From: an uncultured Thermoanaerobaculia bacterium
Lineage (GTDB): Bacteria > Acidobacteriota > Thermoanaerobaculia > Multivoradales > Multivoraceae
Direction of reading: 5' to 3'
Assembly: GCA_951813015.1 (NCBI GenBank)
Contig: CATOTG010000002.1
Coordinates: 62,001 to 126,000 of the forward strand
Length of the DNA: 64,000 nt
In this document: positions 35,662 through 44,401 of the stretch, in pieces
Numbering within the stretch: the stretch's first letter is position 1
How the letters are laid out: each line of letters begins with the position of its first letter
Program-made: the position numbers and the translations under genes
Notes under the pieces: generated by a model
The model's input: the letters and a program-made list of their open reading frames with translations, nothing else
Databases searched by the model: none
Told to the model about the DNA's origin: nothing

Positions 35662-35928
35662 TCAGAACGCCTCCGTGTCGATCTGGCCGCAGATGTTCCC
35701 CGCCTCGTTGCGGTAGGTCGTCCAGCTGCCGGTCACCGTGTCCGTGACCGTGATCGTGTACTCGACATCGGAGAGACCGCCATCGTAGCTGCCATTGATC
35801 GCCCGCCCGTCGAGGACCTTGACGACCAACTCGACGTTCTCGGGTTCGAAGAACCAGAACAGGCCGGACTCGAACGCGGCCACGGGGCCAGCGCACGTCA
35901 GACTTCTCTCTGAATACACTCCGTCCAT
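35662..35928 (-). pseudogene. C-terminal fragment of a secreted Acidobacteriota-type domain
   Basis: An 88-codon frame encodes SGLFWFFEPENVELVVKVLD, then LSDVEYTITVTDTVTGSWTTY and ends in DTEAF. I recognise this as the closing domain of large exported proteins common in Thermoanaerobaculia-like Acidobacteriota, where a longer NGHFWVFYGALS loop is usual; here that loop is shortened to NGSYDGGLS. There is no signal peptide and the usual N-terminal protein is missing: the frame begins within two bases of the sulfatase start on the other strand. It is most likely a gene remnant. Confidence 0.5.
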
Positions 35929-37678
35929 GCCCGATTTCATCCCATTATGCAAGAACCCCGCCGCCGCGGTCGGCCTGGCCCTGGCGGTCGCCGCGCCGGC
36001 CCTGTCGGCCCTCGGTTGCGGCGGCTCGGACTCCACGCCACGGCCCGACATCGTCCTCATCATGGCAGACGACATGGGGTTCTCCGACCTCGGCAGCTAC
36101 GGCGGCGAGATCGACACACCCAACCTCGACCGTCTCGCCTCGAACGGTCTGCGATTCAGCCACTTCTACAACACGGCCCGTTGCTGCCCGACCAGGGCGT
36201 CGCTCCTGACCGGCCTCTACGCGCATCAGGCCGGCGTCGGGCACATGATGGGCGATGACGGGCTGCCGGGCTACCGCGGCGACCTCGCCGCCAATGCGAT
36301 CACGATCGCCGAGGCGCTGGGTGCAGCAGGTTACGGCGCGTACATGTCGGGCAAATGGCACGTCACCCGGCATGTAGGCCACTGGAGCGACAACGACGAA
36401 CTCACCTCGACCCACAACTGGCCACGGCAACGCGGCTTCGACCGCTTCTACGGCACGATCCACGGCGCCGGCAGCTTCTACGATCCGGTCTCGCTTACGG
36501 AAGGCAACACGCCGATCGAGCTGGAGCCTCCCGGAAACCCCGAAGCTCCGGTCTACTACTACACGGACGCGATATCGGAGCATGCAGCGCGCTTCGTGCG
36601 AGACCACGCGGCCGGCGACCGGAGCGGCGATCCGTTGTTTCTGTACGTAGCCCACACGGCGCCGCACTGGCCGCTGCACGCGCTGCCGGAGGACATCGCC
36701 CGCTACCGGGGCCGCTACGCCGCCGGCTGGGACGCGATCCGTGAACAGCGCCAGGAGCGGTTGACCGAACTGGGGCTCATCGACAAGGACTGGCTGCTCG
36801 CCGAGCGGGACTCCCGGGTACCGGCGTGGGAGGACGTGCCCGCCGAAGAACGGCCCTGGTTCGAGCGTGCGATGGAGGTCTACGCCGCCCAGATCGACCG
36901 CATGGATCAGGGAATCGGCGAGGTTGTGGCCGCCCTTGAGGAGACAGGCCGGCTCGACAACACGTTGATCCTGTTCCTGGCCGACAATGGCGGTTGCGCC
37001 GAGGTGTTGACGGACCGGTGGACCGGCCTGCACCTGCCGAAGCAGGCCCTGGACGGAAGCCCGGTCGCAGTCGGCAACGACACCAGCGTGCTGCCAGGCC
37101 CGGAATCGAGCTACCAGAGCTACGGCCCGCACTGGGCGCACGTCAGCAACACGCCATTCCGTCTGTACAAGCACTGGGTCCACGAGGGCGGGATCGCTTC
37201 GCCGCTGATCGTCCACTGGCCGACCAGGATCGTCGAAGGCGGCGGCATCGTCGGCGAGACCGCCCACGTTGTCGACCTGATGGCGACGGCCCTGGATGCC
37301 GCCGGAGCGGAGCAGCCTTCCTCTCGTTCGGGACGGAGTTCGATTCCCATCGAAGGCGCCAGCCTGCTGCCGGCGTTTGACCGGCAACCGCTGGACCGCG
37401 AAGCGGTGTTCTGGGAGCACGAAGGCAACCGGGCGGTCCGCTCCGGCAAGTGGAAGCTCGTGTCGCGGCACCCCGGACCGTGGGAACTTCACGACCTGGT
37501 CGCCGACCGCACGGAAGCGCATGATCTGGCCGCGGAGATGCCCGAACGAGTCGACGAACTCGCCAGGCTGTGGCGCGATTGGGCCGCGCGCACCGGAGTC
37601 GTCCCGTGGGCGGAACTCACCGAGCAGCGGAGAGCCTCGCGCGAAGCGAACCAGGCCTCGCGGCGTCCGCCTGCGTGA
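35927..37678 (+). CDS. Exported sulfatase (arylsulfatase family)
   Basis: A 583-residue type I sulfatase. PDIVLIMADDMGFSDLGSYG gives the first metal-binding Asp pair. Cys86-Cys87-Pro-Thr-Arg fits CxPxR, with Cys86 as the residue expected to become formylglycine. GKWHVTRHVG and LILFLADNGGCAE hold further active-site residues. A hydrophobic N-terminus ending LSALGC suggests lipoprotein export. Activation needs a formylglycine-generating enzyme; the SUMF1-like protein at 25596 lacks the catalytic Cys pair, so the activator is probably elsewhere. The start at 35927 is supported by the signal sequence. Confidence 0.9.
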   Translation: MPDFIPLCKNPAAAVGLALAVAAPALSALGCGGSDSTPRPDIVLIMADDMGFSDLGSYGGEIDTPNLDRLASNGLRFSHFYNTARCCPTRASLLTGLYAHQAGVGHMMGDDGLPGYRGDLAANAITIAEALGAAGYGAYMSGKWHVTRHVGHWSDNDELTSTHNWPRQRGFDRFYGTIHGAGSFYDPVSLTEGNTPIELEPPGNPEAPVYYYTDAISEHAARFVRDHAAGDRSGDPLFLYVAHTAPHWPLHALPEDIARYRGRYAAGWDAIREQRQERLTELGLIDKDWLLAERDSRVPAWEDVPAEERPWFERAMEVYAAQIDRMDQGIGEVVAALEETGRLDNTLILFLADNGGCAEVLTDRWTGLHLPKQALDGSPVAVGNDTSVLPGPESSYQSYGPHWAHVSNTPFRLYKHWVHEGGIASPLIVHWPTRIVEGGGIVGETAHVVDLMATALDAAGAEQPSSRSGRSSIPIEGASLLPAFDRQPLDREAVFWEHEGNRAVRSGKWKLVSRHPGPWELHDLVADRTEAHDLAAEMPERVDELARLWRDWAARTGVVPWAELTEQRRASREANQASRRPPA

Positions 37679-37691
37679 TACCCTGCCGGCC

Positions 37692-38318
37692 ATGCGAACC
37701 ACGACTCTCCTCGCTGGCGCGGCCCTCGTCTGCGCCACCGTTTCCCCTGCTTCCGCCGCCGACGTTCCGGCGTCGGCAGAGGACATTCGGCCACTCCTGG
37801 TCGGCAGTGCGGTACCGGATGTTCGACTCCCCACCGCCGACGGCGGCGAGGTCGATCTGCCTGCCGAGGCGCAGGCCAGGCCGACGATCCTGATCTTCTA
37901 CCGCGGCGGCTGGTGACCGTACTGCAATACGCAACTGGGTCAGTTGCAAGAGATAGAGCAGGATCTGATCAACCTCGGCTACCAGGTGTTCGCGATCTCG
38001 CCGGATGTCGCGGAGCAACTGCAGGCGACAAAGGGCAAGAACGAGCTGAAGTACCGGCTGCTCTCCGACCGCGGCATGAGGGCATCGCAGGCCTTCGGGA
38101 TCGCCTTCCGGGACGAGGAAATGGTCCGCACCTACCGGGAGTCCTACCGGCTGGACCTCGCAGCGTACGCCGGCGACGATCACCACATGCTGCCGGTCCC
38201 CGCCGTCTTCGTGCTGGATACGGACGGCCGGATCGCCTTCCACTACGTGAACCCCGACTACCGGGTCCGTCTCCCGGAAACGGTTCTGCTCGAGGCGGCG
38301 AAGGCGGCGCTCGAGTAG
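37692..38318 (+). CDS. Peroxiredoxin-like selenoprotein with in-frame TGA (Sec75)
   Basis: Read through one TGA, the frame gives 208 residues: a signal peptide (residues 1-22, ending SPASA), then an AhpC/TSA-type thioredoxin fold. The active-site segment reads FYRGGW-[TGA]-PYCNTQLGQL; homologues have Cys at this place (WCPYC). The TGA is at 37914-37916 and the resolving Cys is residue 78. Downstream, VFAISPD and VPAVFVLDTDGRIAFHYVNPDY are intact, so the gene is not decaying. A hairpin at 37931-37947 has the size and position of a bacterial SECIS. It is likely a periplasmic thiol peroxidase or disulfide reductase. Genes for Sec insertion must lie elsewhere in the genome. Confidence 0.85.
37931..37947 (+). 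promoter_or_regulatory. Putative bacterial SECIS hairpin
   Basis: GCAACTG (37931-37937) pairs perfectly with CAGTTGC (37941-37947) around a GGT loop. The loop begins 21 bases after the TGA and starts with G, which fits the described bacterial SECIS model (short stem, G early in the loop, about 16-37 bases from UGA). It is translated as part of the coding sequence. Confidence 0.8.
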
Positions 38319-38391
38319 CTTCCGCCGGAGTCCGCGGCGGCCTGCACGCGACTTCGGCCGCCGTCGCGACCCTCTTCGGAGAGACCGCATA

Positions 38392-39663
38392 GTGGAGTCC
38401 AACCGACAGGCCCTGGCGCGCAACGACCCGGCGGTCTGGGCGGCGATCGTCGGCGAGGAAGACCGTGAACGGCGCGGGGTCGAGCTGATTCCGTCCGAGA
38501 ACTACACCTATCCCGAGGTGTTTGCGGCGAACGGCTCGGTGCTGACGAACAAGTACGCCGAGGGCTACCCCGGCCGCCGCTACTACGGCGGCCAGGAGTT
38601 CACCGACGCGGTGGAGCGGCTGGCGATCGAGCGCGCCTGCCGGGTGTTCCGATCCGAGCACGCGAACGTGCAGGCCCTGTCCGGCTCGCCGATGAATCAG
38701 GCGGCGTACTTCGCGTTCCTCGACCCCGGCGACACGGTGCTGGCGATGGACCTGTCGCATGGAGGCCACCTGACTCACGGCGCGCCGGTGTCCCACATGG
38801 GCCGGGTCTTCCACTTCATCCGCTACAAGACGGATCCCGACAACGCCGGCGCGATCGACTTCGACGCCCTGCTCGGCCAGGCCCGCGAGCACCGGCCGAA
38901 GATGATTCTCTGCGGCTACTCCTCCTACCCGCGGGACTACGACTACCGCGAGTTCAAGCGGATCGCGGACGATGTGGGCGCGCTGACGATGGCCGACGTG
39001 TCGCACATCGGCGGGCTGATCGCCGGCAACGCGATGTCCAACCCGATGGACCACGGCTTCGACGTGATGACGACCACCGGCCACAAGACCCTGCGCGGCC
39101 CACGCAGCGGCCTGATCCTGTGCCGCGCCGAGCACCGCCGGAAGATCGACAAGGCTGTCTTTCCCGGTCTTCAGGGCGGCCCCCACATGAACGCCGTTGC
39201 CGCGCTCGCGATCACCCTCGGCAAGGCGCTCGAGCCCGAGTTCGCGGTCTACGCCCGGCAGGTGCTGACCAACGCGAAGGTGCTGGCCGAGGAGCTGATG
39301 AACCGAGGCGCCGATCTCGTGACCGGCGGCACCGACAACCACATGATGGTGCTCGACACCCGGACGAGCTTCGGCATCGACGGCCGCGTCGCCGAGGAGA
39401 CCCTCGACAAGGTGTCCATCACGGTCAACAAGCAGTTGATCCCCGACGACCCCCGACCGCCGCTCCGGCCGAGCGGCATCCGGCTCGGCAGTCCGGCGGC
39501 GACCACGCGCGGCATGGAAGAAGCCGAAATGAAGCTGCTCGCCGAGTGGATCGTCGACGCACTAAGGCGGCACGGCGACGACGAGCGTCTCGACGCGATG
39601 CGGCACGACATCGAGCGGTTCTGCCTGCGCTTCCCGGTTCCTGGCGTTTCAGCCGGTTCCTGA
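38392..39663 (+). CDS. glyA: Serine hydroxymethyltransferase
   Basis: A 423-residue PLP enzyme that interconverts serine and glycine with tetrahydrofolate. The family start is visible as LIPSENYTYPEV and NKYAEGYPGRRYYGG. MADVSHIGGLIAG binds the cofactor ring, and TTTGHKTLRGPRSG contains the PLP-binding Lys. Length and motifs are full. The start codon is GTG, 74 bp after the selenoprotein stop; shared transcription is possible. Confidence 0.95.
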   Translation: MESNRQALARNDPAVWAAIVGEEDRERRGVELIPSENYTYPEVFAANGSVLTNKYAEGYPGRRYYGGQEFTDAVERLAIERACRVFRSEHANVQALSGSPMNQAAYFAFLDPGDTVLAMDLSHGGHLTHGAPVSHMGRVFHFIRYKTDPDNAGAIDFDALLGQAREHRPKMILCGYSSYPRDYDYREFKRIADDVGALTMADVSHIGGLIAGNAMSNPMDHGFDVMTTTGHKTLRGPRSGLILCRAEHRRKIDKAVFPGLQGGPHMNAVAALAITLGKALEPEFAVYARQVLTNAKVLAEELMNRGADLVTGGTDNHMMVLDTRTSFGIDGRVAEETLDKVSITVNKQLIPDDPRPPLRPSGIRLGSPAATTRGMEEAEMKLLAEWIVDALRRHGDDERLDAMRHDIERFCLRFPVPGVSAGS

Positions 39664-39722
39664 TCCGCGCAGGCGCAGCGACGAAGAAGAACCCACCGAA
39701 CACCGACAGCAGGAACGACCAG

Positions 39723-40580
39723 ATGACCCAGGAATCCAGCTACGAAGCGATCCGCTACGAAGTCCAGGATGGCGTGTTGACGATGACGCTCAACCGTCCC
39801 GAACGCCTCAACGCCTTCAACGGCCAGATGGCGGCGGAGATGATGGAAGCCTTCGACCGCGCGGACGGGGACGACAACATCCGCGCCATCATCGTGACCG
39901 GCGAAGGGCGCGGGTTCTGCGCCGGCGCCGATCTGTCCTCCGGCGGCGACACCTTCGCCCGTTCCAACGATGACCTCGAGGCCTACCGGGACGGCGGCGG
40001 CGTGCTGTCGCTCCGGATCTACGCCCTTCGCAAGCCGATCATCGCGGCGATCAACGGCCCGGCGGTCGGCGTCGGCATCACGATGACCCTGCCGATGGAC
40101 GTCCGCCTCGCTTCGACCGAGGCCCGGATGGGCTTCGTCTTCGTGCGCCGCGGCATGGTGCCTGAGGCTTGCAGCAGCTACTTTCTGCCTCGCCTGGTCG
40201 GCATGGGCCGAGCCTCCGAGTGGACGCTGACCGGCCGCGTGTTCCCGGCCTCGGAAGCACTCGAGGCAGGGCTCGTCAATCGCGTCCTGCCGCCGGAGGA
40301 TCTGCTTCCCGCCGCCCGCGAACTGGCGTCCGAGATCGTGGCCAACACCTCACCGGTTTCGGTCACCCTGACCAGGCACATGCTCTGGAAGGCTCTCGAC
40401 GCCGAATCGCCGATGGCGGCGCATCGCGTCGAGTCCAAGGGCATCTACACACGGGGCCGGAGCGCCGACGCCAGGGAGGGCGTCGTTTCGTTCCTCGAGA
40501 AGCGTCCGGCCGAGTTTCCCCTGAAGGTCAGCGCGGACATGCCGGCCTACTTCCCCTGGTGGGAGGACGAGGAGTTCTGA
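39723..40580 (+). CDS. Enoyl-CoA hydratase/isomerase family protein
   Basis: A 285-residue crotonase-fold protein. NRPERLNAFNGQM marks the N-terminus, and GRGFCAGADLSS is the first oxyanion-hole segment. INGPAVGVGITMTLPMDVRLAS is the second, followed by MGFVFVRRGMVPEACSSYFLP, where Glu is in the place of a catalytic acid. The substrate is not determinable from sequence. The start at 39723 is chosen because the long upstream open frame overlaps glyA and is not coding. Confidence 0.9.
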   Translation: MTQESSYEAIRYEVQDGVLTMTLNRPERLNAFNGQMAAEMMEAFDRADGDDNIRAIIVTGEGRGFCAGADLSSGGDTFARSNDDLEAYRDGGGVLSLRIYALRKPIIAAINGPAVGVGITMTLPMDVRLASTEARMGFVFVRRGMVPEACSSYFLPRLVGMGRASEWTLTGRVFPASEALEAGLVNRVLPPEDLLPAARELASEIVANTSPVSVTLTRHMLWKALDAESPMAAHRVESKGIYTRGRSADAREGVVSFLEKRPAEFPLKVSADMPAYFPWWEDEEF

Positions 40581-40624
40581 GGAGTCCGGGCAGCGGAGCG
40601 GCGCCCGGCCCCCGCCGCGGGGCG

Positions 40625-41911
40625 GTGGCGTCCTGGTGTCTCTACGACTGGGCCAACTCGGCCTTCACCACCCTGGTGGTGACCTTCGTCTACGCGACCT
40701 ACTTCTCGCAGACCTTCGCCGAGGACGCGGCCCGCGGCACCGCCCTGTGGTCGCGCGGGATCACGATCAGTTCGCTGATCATCGCCCTCGTCGCACCGGT
40801 GCTTGGGGCGATGGCCGACCGTTCCGGTCTGCGCAGGCGCTTCCTGGTCGCCGCCACACTGGTCTCGGTCGGCGCGACTGCCTGGCTGACCTTCATCGTC
40901 CCGGGAAGCGGCAACGCCGTCCTGGCGGCCCTTGCGCTGTTCGTCGTCGCGAACGTCGGATTCGAGGTCGGGATGGTGTTCTACAACTCCTTCCTGCCCC
41001 GGTTGTCGACGCCGCGAACGATCGGACGGATCTCCGGCTACGCCTGGGGTCTCGGCTACGCGGGAGGGCTCGCCTGCCTGGTCGTCGCGCTGCTCGGGCT
41101 GATAGGCCTTGGCGAAAGCGCCCCGTGGCTGGCGCTCAGCACGGAGGACGGCTTCAACATCCGCGCCTCGAACCTGCTCGTCGCCGTCTGGTTCCTGCTC
41201 TTCAGCCTGCCCGCGCTCATCCTGCTGCGTGACGAAGTCACACCGCGCAGCGACGCATCCGCCGGCGGCGCCGTCGCGGCCGTTCGCGGCGCCTTCCGGG
41301 ACCTCGGCCGCACGCTGACCCGGATCCGGGACTTCCAGGACATCGTCCGCTTCCTCGTCGCGCGCCTGATCTACAACGACGGGCTGATCACCGTCTTCGC
41401 CTTCGGCGGCGTCTACGCCGCGGGCACCTTCGGGATGGACACCAGCGAGGTGATCGTGTTCGGCATCGCCCTGAACGTCGCGGCGGGTCTGGGCGCCTTC
41501 CTGTTCGGCCTCGTCGACGATCGGGTGGGCGGCCGCACCACGGTGCTGTGGAGCCTGGTCGGCCTGTTCGTCTGCTCCCTGGTCGCGGTCGCGGCGCCGA
41601 ACAGGGCCTGGTTCTGGGCCGCGGCGCTGGTGCTGGGTCTGTTCATGGGCCCCAACCAATCCGCGAGCCGGTCGCTGATGGGGCGATTCGCGCCGAAGCG
41701 ATACGAGTCCGAGTTCTTCGGTTTCTTCGCCTTCTCCGGCAAGGCGACGGCGTTTCTCGGGCCGCTGCTGCTGGGCCTGATCACGGCCGGCTACGGCCAA
41801 CGCGCGGGCATTGCCGTCGTCCTCGTGTTCTTCCTGGTCGGCGGTCTGCTGCTGCTCCGGGTCGATGAGGAGCGGGGAATCGAACGAGCGGCCCGCGGCG
41901 ACCGGACCTGA
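40625..41911 (+). CDS. MFS transporter, UMF1 (Atg22-like) family
   Basis: A 428-residue membrane protein with about 12 helices. The N-terminal SWCLYDWANSAFTTLVVTF is diagnostic of the UMF1 branch of MFS, bacterial relatives of vacuolar Atg22. GTG at 40625 is the only reasonable start between the previous gene's stop and this motif. The substrate is unknown; amino acid efflux is the role of the yeast relative. Confidence 0.85.
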   Translation: MASWCLYDWANSAFTTLVVTFVYATYFSQTFAEDAARGTALWSRGITISSLIIALVAPVLGAMADRSGLRRRFLVAATLVSVGATAWLTFIVPGSGNAVLAALALFVVANVGFEVGMVFYNSFLPRLSTPRTIGRISGYAWGLGYAGGLACLVVALLGLIGLGESAPWLALSTEDGFNIRASNLLVAVWFLLFSLPALILLRDEVTPRSDASAGGAVAAVRGAFRDLGRTLTRIRDFQDIVRFLVARLIYNDGLITVFAFGGVYAAGTFGMDTSEVIVFGIALNVAAGLGAFLFGLVDDRVGGRTTVLWSLVGLFVCSLVAVAAPNRAWFWAAALVLGLFMGPNQSASRSLMGRFAPKRYESEFFGFFAFSGKATAFLGPLLLGLITAGYGQRAGIAVVLVFFLVGGLLLLRVDEERGIERAARGDRT

Positions 41912-41967
41912 GAGCCGAGAGGCGTCAACGGTAGACTCGGAAGTCACGAAGAAGAGAGAGGAGAACG

Positions 41968-42567
41968 ATGGACGTCGTCAGTAGCTGGTGGGGGTCGCTG
42001 GAGGGCGCGTACCGCGTCTTCTACGCGCTCGGCATCGTCTCCGCCATCGCCTTGCTGATTCAGGTCTTCCTCAGCGTCTTCGGGCTCGACGACCTGATCG
42101 ACGCCGTCGACGGCGAGGGGACATCCCTGCTCTCGATGCGCACCGTGAGCGGCTTCCTGGCCGGCTTCGGCTGGACCGGCGTCGTGATGATGCGCGCCGG
42201 CTATTCGACCCTCGGCGCCTCGATAGGCGGCACCGTCGTCGGTCTTCTCTTCGCCGGCATCCTGCTCCTGGTCATGCGCGTGCTGATGGGCCTGCGGCAC
42301 AGCGGCACGGTGGACTACAGGAACGCGGTCGGCGTGGCCGGCAAGGTGTACGCGCCTATCGGGGGCGGCCTGAAGAAGCCCGGGCAGGTCGAAGTCCTGG
42401 TCCAGGGCCGGCTGCGCACGGTCGCCGCGATGACGCGCCACGACCAGGATCTGCCCACCCTGACCCGCATCCGCGTGGTCGACACCCTCGATCCCAACAC
42501 CCTGCTCGTCGTTCCCCTCGACGCGGAAGCCGACGAACAGACCGAAACCCGTCAAGCAAGCAGTTAG
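41968..42567 (+). CDS. NfeD-like membrane protein (flotillin partner)
   Basis: A 199-residue protein with three N-terminal helices (about residues 18-37, 58-78, 82-107) and a C-terminal beta-rich OB-like domain (about residues 115-185; VGVAGKVYAPIGGGLKKPGQ). This layout, directly upstream of a flotillin gene with 12 bases between, matches the NfeD/YuaF-flotillin pairs that organise membrane microdomains. Confidence 0.8.
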   Translation: MDVVSSWWGSLEGAYRVFYALGIVSAIALLIQVFLSVFGLDDLIDAVDGEGTSLLSMRTVSGFLAGFGWTGVVMMRAGYSTLGASIGGTVVGLLFAGILLLVMRVLMGLRHSGTVDYRNAVGVAGKVYAPIGGGLKKPGQVEVLVQGRLRTVAAMTRHDQDLPTLTRIRVVDTLDPNTLLVVPLDAEADEQTETRQASS

Positions 42568-42579
42568 GAGAACGAACAC

Positions 42580-43995
42580 GTGGACCTGATCATCCTCATC
42601 CTGTCCGCCCTCGCCGCGGTCCTCATCCTCATCTTCTCGCTTTCGAGCCGGTACCGGCGTTGCCCCTCCGACCGCATCCTCGTGGTCTACGGGAAGATCG
42701 GCGGCACTGGCTCGGCGAAGTGCTACCACGGCGGCGCCGCCTTCATCATCCCGATCCTGCAGGCGCACCAGTTCCTCGATCTCGAGCCGATGACGATGGA
42801 CATCAACCTGACCGGGGCGCTCTCGAAGCAGAACATCCGCGTCAACTGCCCGTCGACGTTCACGGTCGGCATCTCGACCGAATCCGGAGTGATGGAGAAC
42901 GCGGCCGAGCGCCTGCTGGGGATGCAGATGGACCGGGTTTCCGCGCTCGCCCGCGACATCATCTTCGGTCAGATGCGCGTCGTCCTGGCGACGATGCCGA
43001 TCGAGGAGATCAACGCCGACCGCGACAAGCTGATCGAGAACATCTCGAACGGCGTCGAGGTCGAGCTGAAGAAGGTCGGCCTGCGACTGATCAACGTGAA
43101 CATCCAGGACATCACGGACGAGTCCGGCTACATCGACGCGCTCGGCAAGGAAGCGGCCGCGCGGGCGATCAACGAGGCGAAGGTCAAGGTCGCCGAGCAG
43201 GAGCGCGACGGCGAGGTCGGCGCCGCGGCGGCGGAGCGCGACCGGCGCATCGAGGTGGCCCAGGCCCTGGCGACGGCTCAGGAGGGCGAGAACGAGTCCG
43301 CGGTGCGCGTGGCCCAGTCCGACTCCAGCCGGAGAAAGAACGAGGCCGAGGCCGAGCGTGACGCCTCCGCCGCGGAGAAGGTCAAGGCCGCCCAGGCCCT
43401 GCAGGAAGCCTACGCGGCACAGCAGGAATCCGAGGTCGCCCGCGCCACCAGGGAGCAAGCCACCCAGCGCGCCGATGTCGTCATCCCCGCCGAGATCAAG
43501 AAGGAGGAGATCGCGACGCTCGCCGAAGCGGAGGCCGAGCGCAACCGCCGCCTGAAGCAGGGCGAAGCGGACGGCATCCGGTCGTTGACCGCAGCCGACG
43601 CCGACCGCATTCAGCGCCTCCAGGAGGCCGAAGCCGCCGGTATCGAGGCGGTGCTCAAGAAGAAGGCCGAGGGCTTCGACCGCCTCGTCGACGCAATCGG
43701 CGGCGCCGACAACACGGCGCTGCTACTTGCCACCGAGCAGCTCCCGAAGCTGGTCGAGGAACAGGTCAAGGCGATCGCCGGCCTCAACATCGACAACGTG
43801 ACGGTGTGGGATTCCGGCCGCGGCGAGAGCGGCAAGACGGCGACCGCGGACTTCGTCTCCGGCCTCGTCGGCGCCCTGCCGCCACTGCACGAACTGACGA
43901 AGAACGTCGGCATCAAGCTGCCCGAGTACCTGGGCAGCCGGGAAGAAGCAGAGGCGTCTTCGCCCGAAGAATCGGAGGCCGAGCCCGAAGCCTGA
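42580..43995 (+). CDS. Flotillin family SPFH protein
   Basis: A 471-residue flotillin. One N-terminal helix anchors it; the SPFH domain follows (SDRILVVYGKIGG to LINVNIQDITD, about residues 31-180). A long Ala/Glu/Lys/Arg coiled coil with repeated EAE and AEA motifs (about residues 185-355) precedes a C-terminal domain and an acidic tail. Flotillins form large oligomers at the membrane. The start is GTG at 42580. Confidence 0.92.
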   Translation: MDLIILILSALAAVLILIFSLSSRYRRCPSDRILVVYGKIGGTGSAKCYHGGAAFIIPILQAHQFLDLEPMTMDINLTGALSKQNIRVNCPSTFTVGISTESGVMENAAERLLGMQMDRVSALARDIIFGQMRVVLATMPIEEINADRDKLIENISNGVEVELKKVGLRLINVNIQDITDESGYIDALGKEAAARAINEAKVKVAEQERDGEVGAAAAERDRRIEVAQALATAQEGENESAVRVAQSDSSRRKNEAEAERDASAAEKVKAAQALQEAYAAQQESEVARATREQATQRADVVIPAEIKKEEIATLAEAEAERNRRLKQGEADGIRSLTAADADRIQRLQEAEAAGIEAVLKKKAEGFDRLVDAIGGADNTALLLATEQLPKLVEEQVKAIAGLNIDNVTVWDSGRGESGKTATADFVSGLVGALPPLHELTKNVGIKLPEYLGSREEAEASSPEESEAEPEA

Positions 43996-44012
43996 GACCC
44001 GCGCGAGGAGCG

Positions 44013-44252
44013 CTACGTGACGTCGCGGACCGTCAGGCCGCGGCTCTTCAGGTAGGGCAGCAAGCCCTTCTTGTCGATCGTCCGCAGGGCGCGCGTCGAC
44101 ACCTTGAGCTTGAGCGTCCGCTTGAGCTCGGGGACGTAGAGCCGCTTGGTCTGGATGTTCGGCCGCTGCCACTTGTTCGTGACGTTGTGCGCGTGGGAGA
44201 TGTTATGGCCGCTGAGCGGCTTCTTGCCGGTGATCTGGCAGGTTCTGGGCAT
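44013..44252 (-). CDS. rpmB: 50S ribosomal protein L28
   Basis: A 79-residue L28: MPRTCQITGKKPLSGHNISHA at the N-terminus and LKVSTRALRTIDKKGL in the C-terminal half. Length and sequence are normal. It converges with the flotillin gene and diverges from the TPP enzyme gene; the ordinary rpmG partner is not adjacent. Confidence 0.95.
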   Translation of the reverse strand: MPRTCQITGKKPLSGHNISHAHNVTNKWQRPNIQTKRLYVPELKRTLKLKVSTRALRTIDKKGLLPYLKSRGLTVRDVT

Positions 44253-44401
44253 GTCGACTCCATCGCCCGGGTGGCCGCAGTGGGCGCCGTGGCGGTCTCG
44301 TTGGGCGCGCGATCATAGCAGCGAACGCTTTTGGCGTCTCTGTGCGCCCAAGGCCCCCCTGCTACGCTGACGCGACATCCTGACGACAAGGGAGGCCCGC
44401 C

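Noticed and set aside
37914..37916. TGA read as a true stop, giving a broken peroxiredoxin
   Set aside because: The downstream sequence remains fully conserved-looking, the codon replaces the active-site Cys, and a SECIS-like hairpin follows at the right distance.
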